This document shows, piece after piece, positions 63,075 to 64,000 of a DNA stretch of 64,000 bases (its first letter is position 1; every line of letters begins with the position of its first letter). The notes beneath the pieces are model-generated. The model saw only the letters and a program-made list of their open reading frames with translations. It was not told where the DNA came from and did no database searches. The stretch spans positions 1,798,001 to 1,862,000 of the forward strand of contig NZ_VFOM01000001.1 in assembly GCF_006716125.1 (NCBI RefSeq), given 5' to 3'. The DNA comes from Homoserinimonas aerilata. Its GTDB lineage: Bacteria > Actinomycetota > Actinomycetes > Actinomycetales > Microbacteriaceae. A program made the position numbers and the translations under genes.

Positions 63075-64000
63075 TCAGTCGGCGAGGTGGGCTGCCGCCG
63101 CTCGCGCCTGGTATACGAGGTCGTCGAGATCGTCGCCCGCCACCGTCACATGCCCCACCTTGCGGCCGGGCCGAGACTCCTTGCCGTACCCGTGCAGCTT
63201 CACCATCGGATGCTCCGCCATCGCCGACACGAAGCGCGCGTCGAGCGACTCCCCTGCGGGCCCACCCAGCACGTTCACCATGACCGTCCACGGCTCGCGC
63301 CCGCCCGTCGCGCCCAGCGGCAGATCCAGCACCGCCCGAAGGTGCTGCTCGAACTGGCTGGTCGTGGACCCCTCAATCGTCCAATGCCCGCTGTTGTGCG
63401 GCCGCATCGCCAGCTCGTTGATCAGCAGGCGGTCATCCGTCGTCTCGAACATCTCCACGGCGAGCACGCCCGTCACATCCAGCCCCTCCGCGATGGCCAC
63501 CGCGACGCTCTCAGCAACATCGGCAAGGCGCCCCGCCGAGCGCGGCGCCGGCGCAATCACCTCGGCGCACACGCCGTCGCGCTGAACACTCTCCACGACA
63601 GGCCACGCCACGATCTCACCCGACGGCCGGCGCGCCACCGACTGCGCCAGCTCGCGCCGAAAGTCGACCAGCTCCTCCGCCAGCAGCTCACCGACCGCCT
63701 CGAACCAGTCCGCGGCCTCGGCGCCGCTGCGCACCACACGCACACCCTTGCCGTCATAGCCACCGCGCGGAGTCTTCACCACTGCGGCGCCGCCATTCTC
63801 GGCGATGAACGCATCCAGCTGCTCGGCCGACGACACGGCCGCCCACACCGGCACCGGCATTCCCAGCTCGCTCAGCCTGCGCCTCATCAGAATCTTGTCC
63901 TGCGCGAACTGCAGAGCATCCGGCCCCGGCCTCACCACGACGCCCGCATCAACCAGCGCGCGCAGAACCGGCTGCGGAACATGCTCGTGATCGAAGGTGA
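63075..64000 (-). CDS. purK: N5-carboxyaminoimidazole ribonucleotide synthetase PurK (5' end missing)
   Basis: The frame runs off the window edge, so the N-terminal part is missing; about 308 codons are seen. At the edge it reads FDHEHVP, a typical PurK segment, followed by the ATP-grasp domain: [29 protein letters not shown] and [17 protein letters not shown]. It makes N5-CAIR from AIR, ATP and bicarbonate. GTG codons near 63938 lie inside the domain and are not the start. Confidence 0.95.
   Translation of the reverse strand, partial: TFDHEHVPQPVLRALVDAGVVVRPGPDALQFAQDKILMRRRLSELGMPVPVWAAVSSAEQLDAFIAENGGAAVVKTPRGGYDGKGVRVVRSGAEAADWFEAVGELLAEELVDFRRELAQSVARRPSGEIVAWPVVESVQRDGVCAEVIAPAPRSAGRLADVAESVAVAIAEGLDVTGVLAVEMFETTDDRLLINELAMRPHNSGHWTIEGSTTSQFEQHLRAVLDLPLGATGGREPWTVMVNVLGGPAGESLDARFVSAMAEHPMVKLHGYGKESRPGRKVGHVTVAGDDLDDLVYQARAAAAHLAD

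Overview
The window comes from a high-GC Gram-positive actinobacterium, most likely of the family Microbacteriaceae. The evidence is GC-rich codon use, GTG and TTG starts, a DUF222/HNH gene, CW_binding_2 surface proteins, an LCP ligase next to purE/purK, and intergenic repeats of the GGTTTCGAT...CTACTCRACC type that I recall from that family. Almost the whole window is a very large locus for cell-surface polysaccharide synthesis. I saw no rRNA, tRNA, CRISPR array, transposase or integrase.

Left block (1-24.8 kb). Two Wzy/WaaL-type membrane proteins lie at its edges (1-1065, 23502-24797). VanZ and DUF4012 proteins lie beside the first. A four-gene operon (4146-8152) matches the WbpD-E-B-A route to a UDP-2,3-diacetamido-uronic acid. 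It is followed by an SDR enzyme, a GT4, a predicted Wzy polymerase fused to a GT4 (10768-13404) and a Wzx flippase. A tightly packed six-gene minus-strand operon (23196 down to 14775) follows. It encodes a WbpM-type dehydratase, a WecA/WbpL-type initiating phosphosugar transferase fused to an SDR, a WbuB-like GT4, and FnlA-FnlB-FnlC for UDP-N-acetyl-L-fucosamine. This is a nearly complete Wzx/Wzy system. Its centre (about 3.5-14.7 kb) is clearly poorer in GC than the rest and lacks a heptamer that is frequent elsewhere, so it looks like an exchanged serotype cassette.

Junction (24.8-26.9 kb). This holds a 17-bp perfect inverted repeat, a DUF222/HNH endonuclease gene with an internal GC hexamer repeat, and microsatellite DNA.

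Right block (26.9-62.5 kb). It contains two GDP-mannose 4,6-dehydratase-like enzymes, about ten glycosyltransferases, three large GT-C/DUF2142-like membrane proteins, a second flippase-like protein, an acyltransferase-3, a second WbpD-like acetyltransferase and an ABC exporter (Wzm/Wzt type). It also has a complete but split rmlABCD set for dTDP-L-rhamnose, a probable dTDP-L-rhamnose 4-epimerase (6-deoxy-L-talose), a DUF616 protein and two secreted CW_binding_2 proteins, one with a zinc-protease motif. A Phd/VapC toxin-antitoxin pair sits between rmlB and rmlD. The block ends in an LCP ligase, then purE and a truncated purK.

Taken together, the cell appears to make at least two glycans. One would be amino-sugar-rich and made by Wzx/Wzy; the other would be rich in 6-deoxyhexoses and exported by the ABC transporter. 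LCP probably attaches one or both to peptidoglycan, and the CW_binding_2 proteins may dock on one of them. These last two points are inference.
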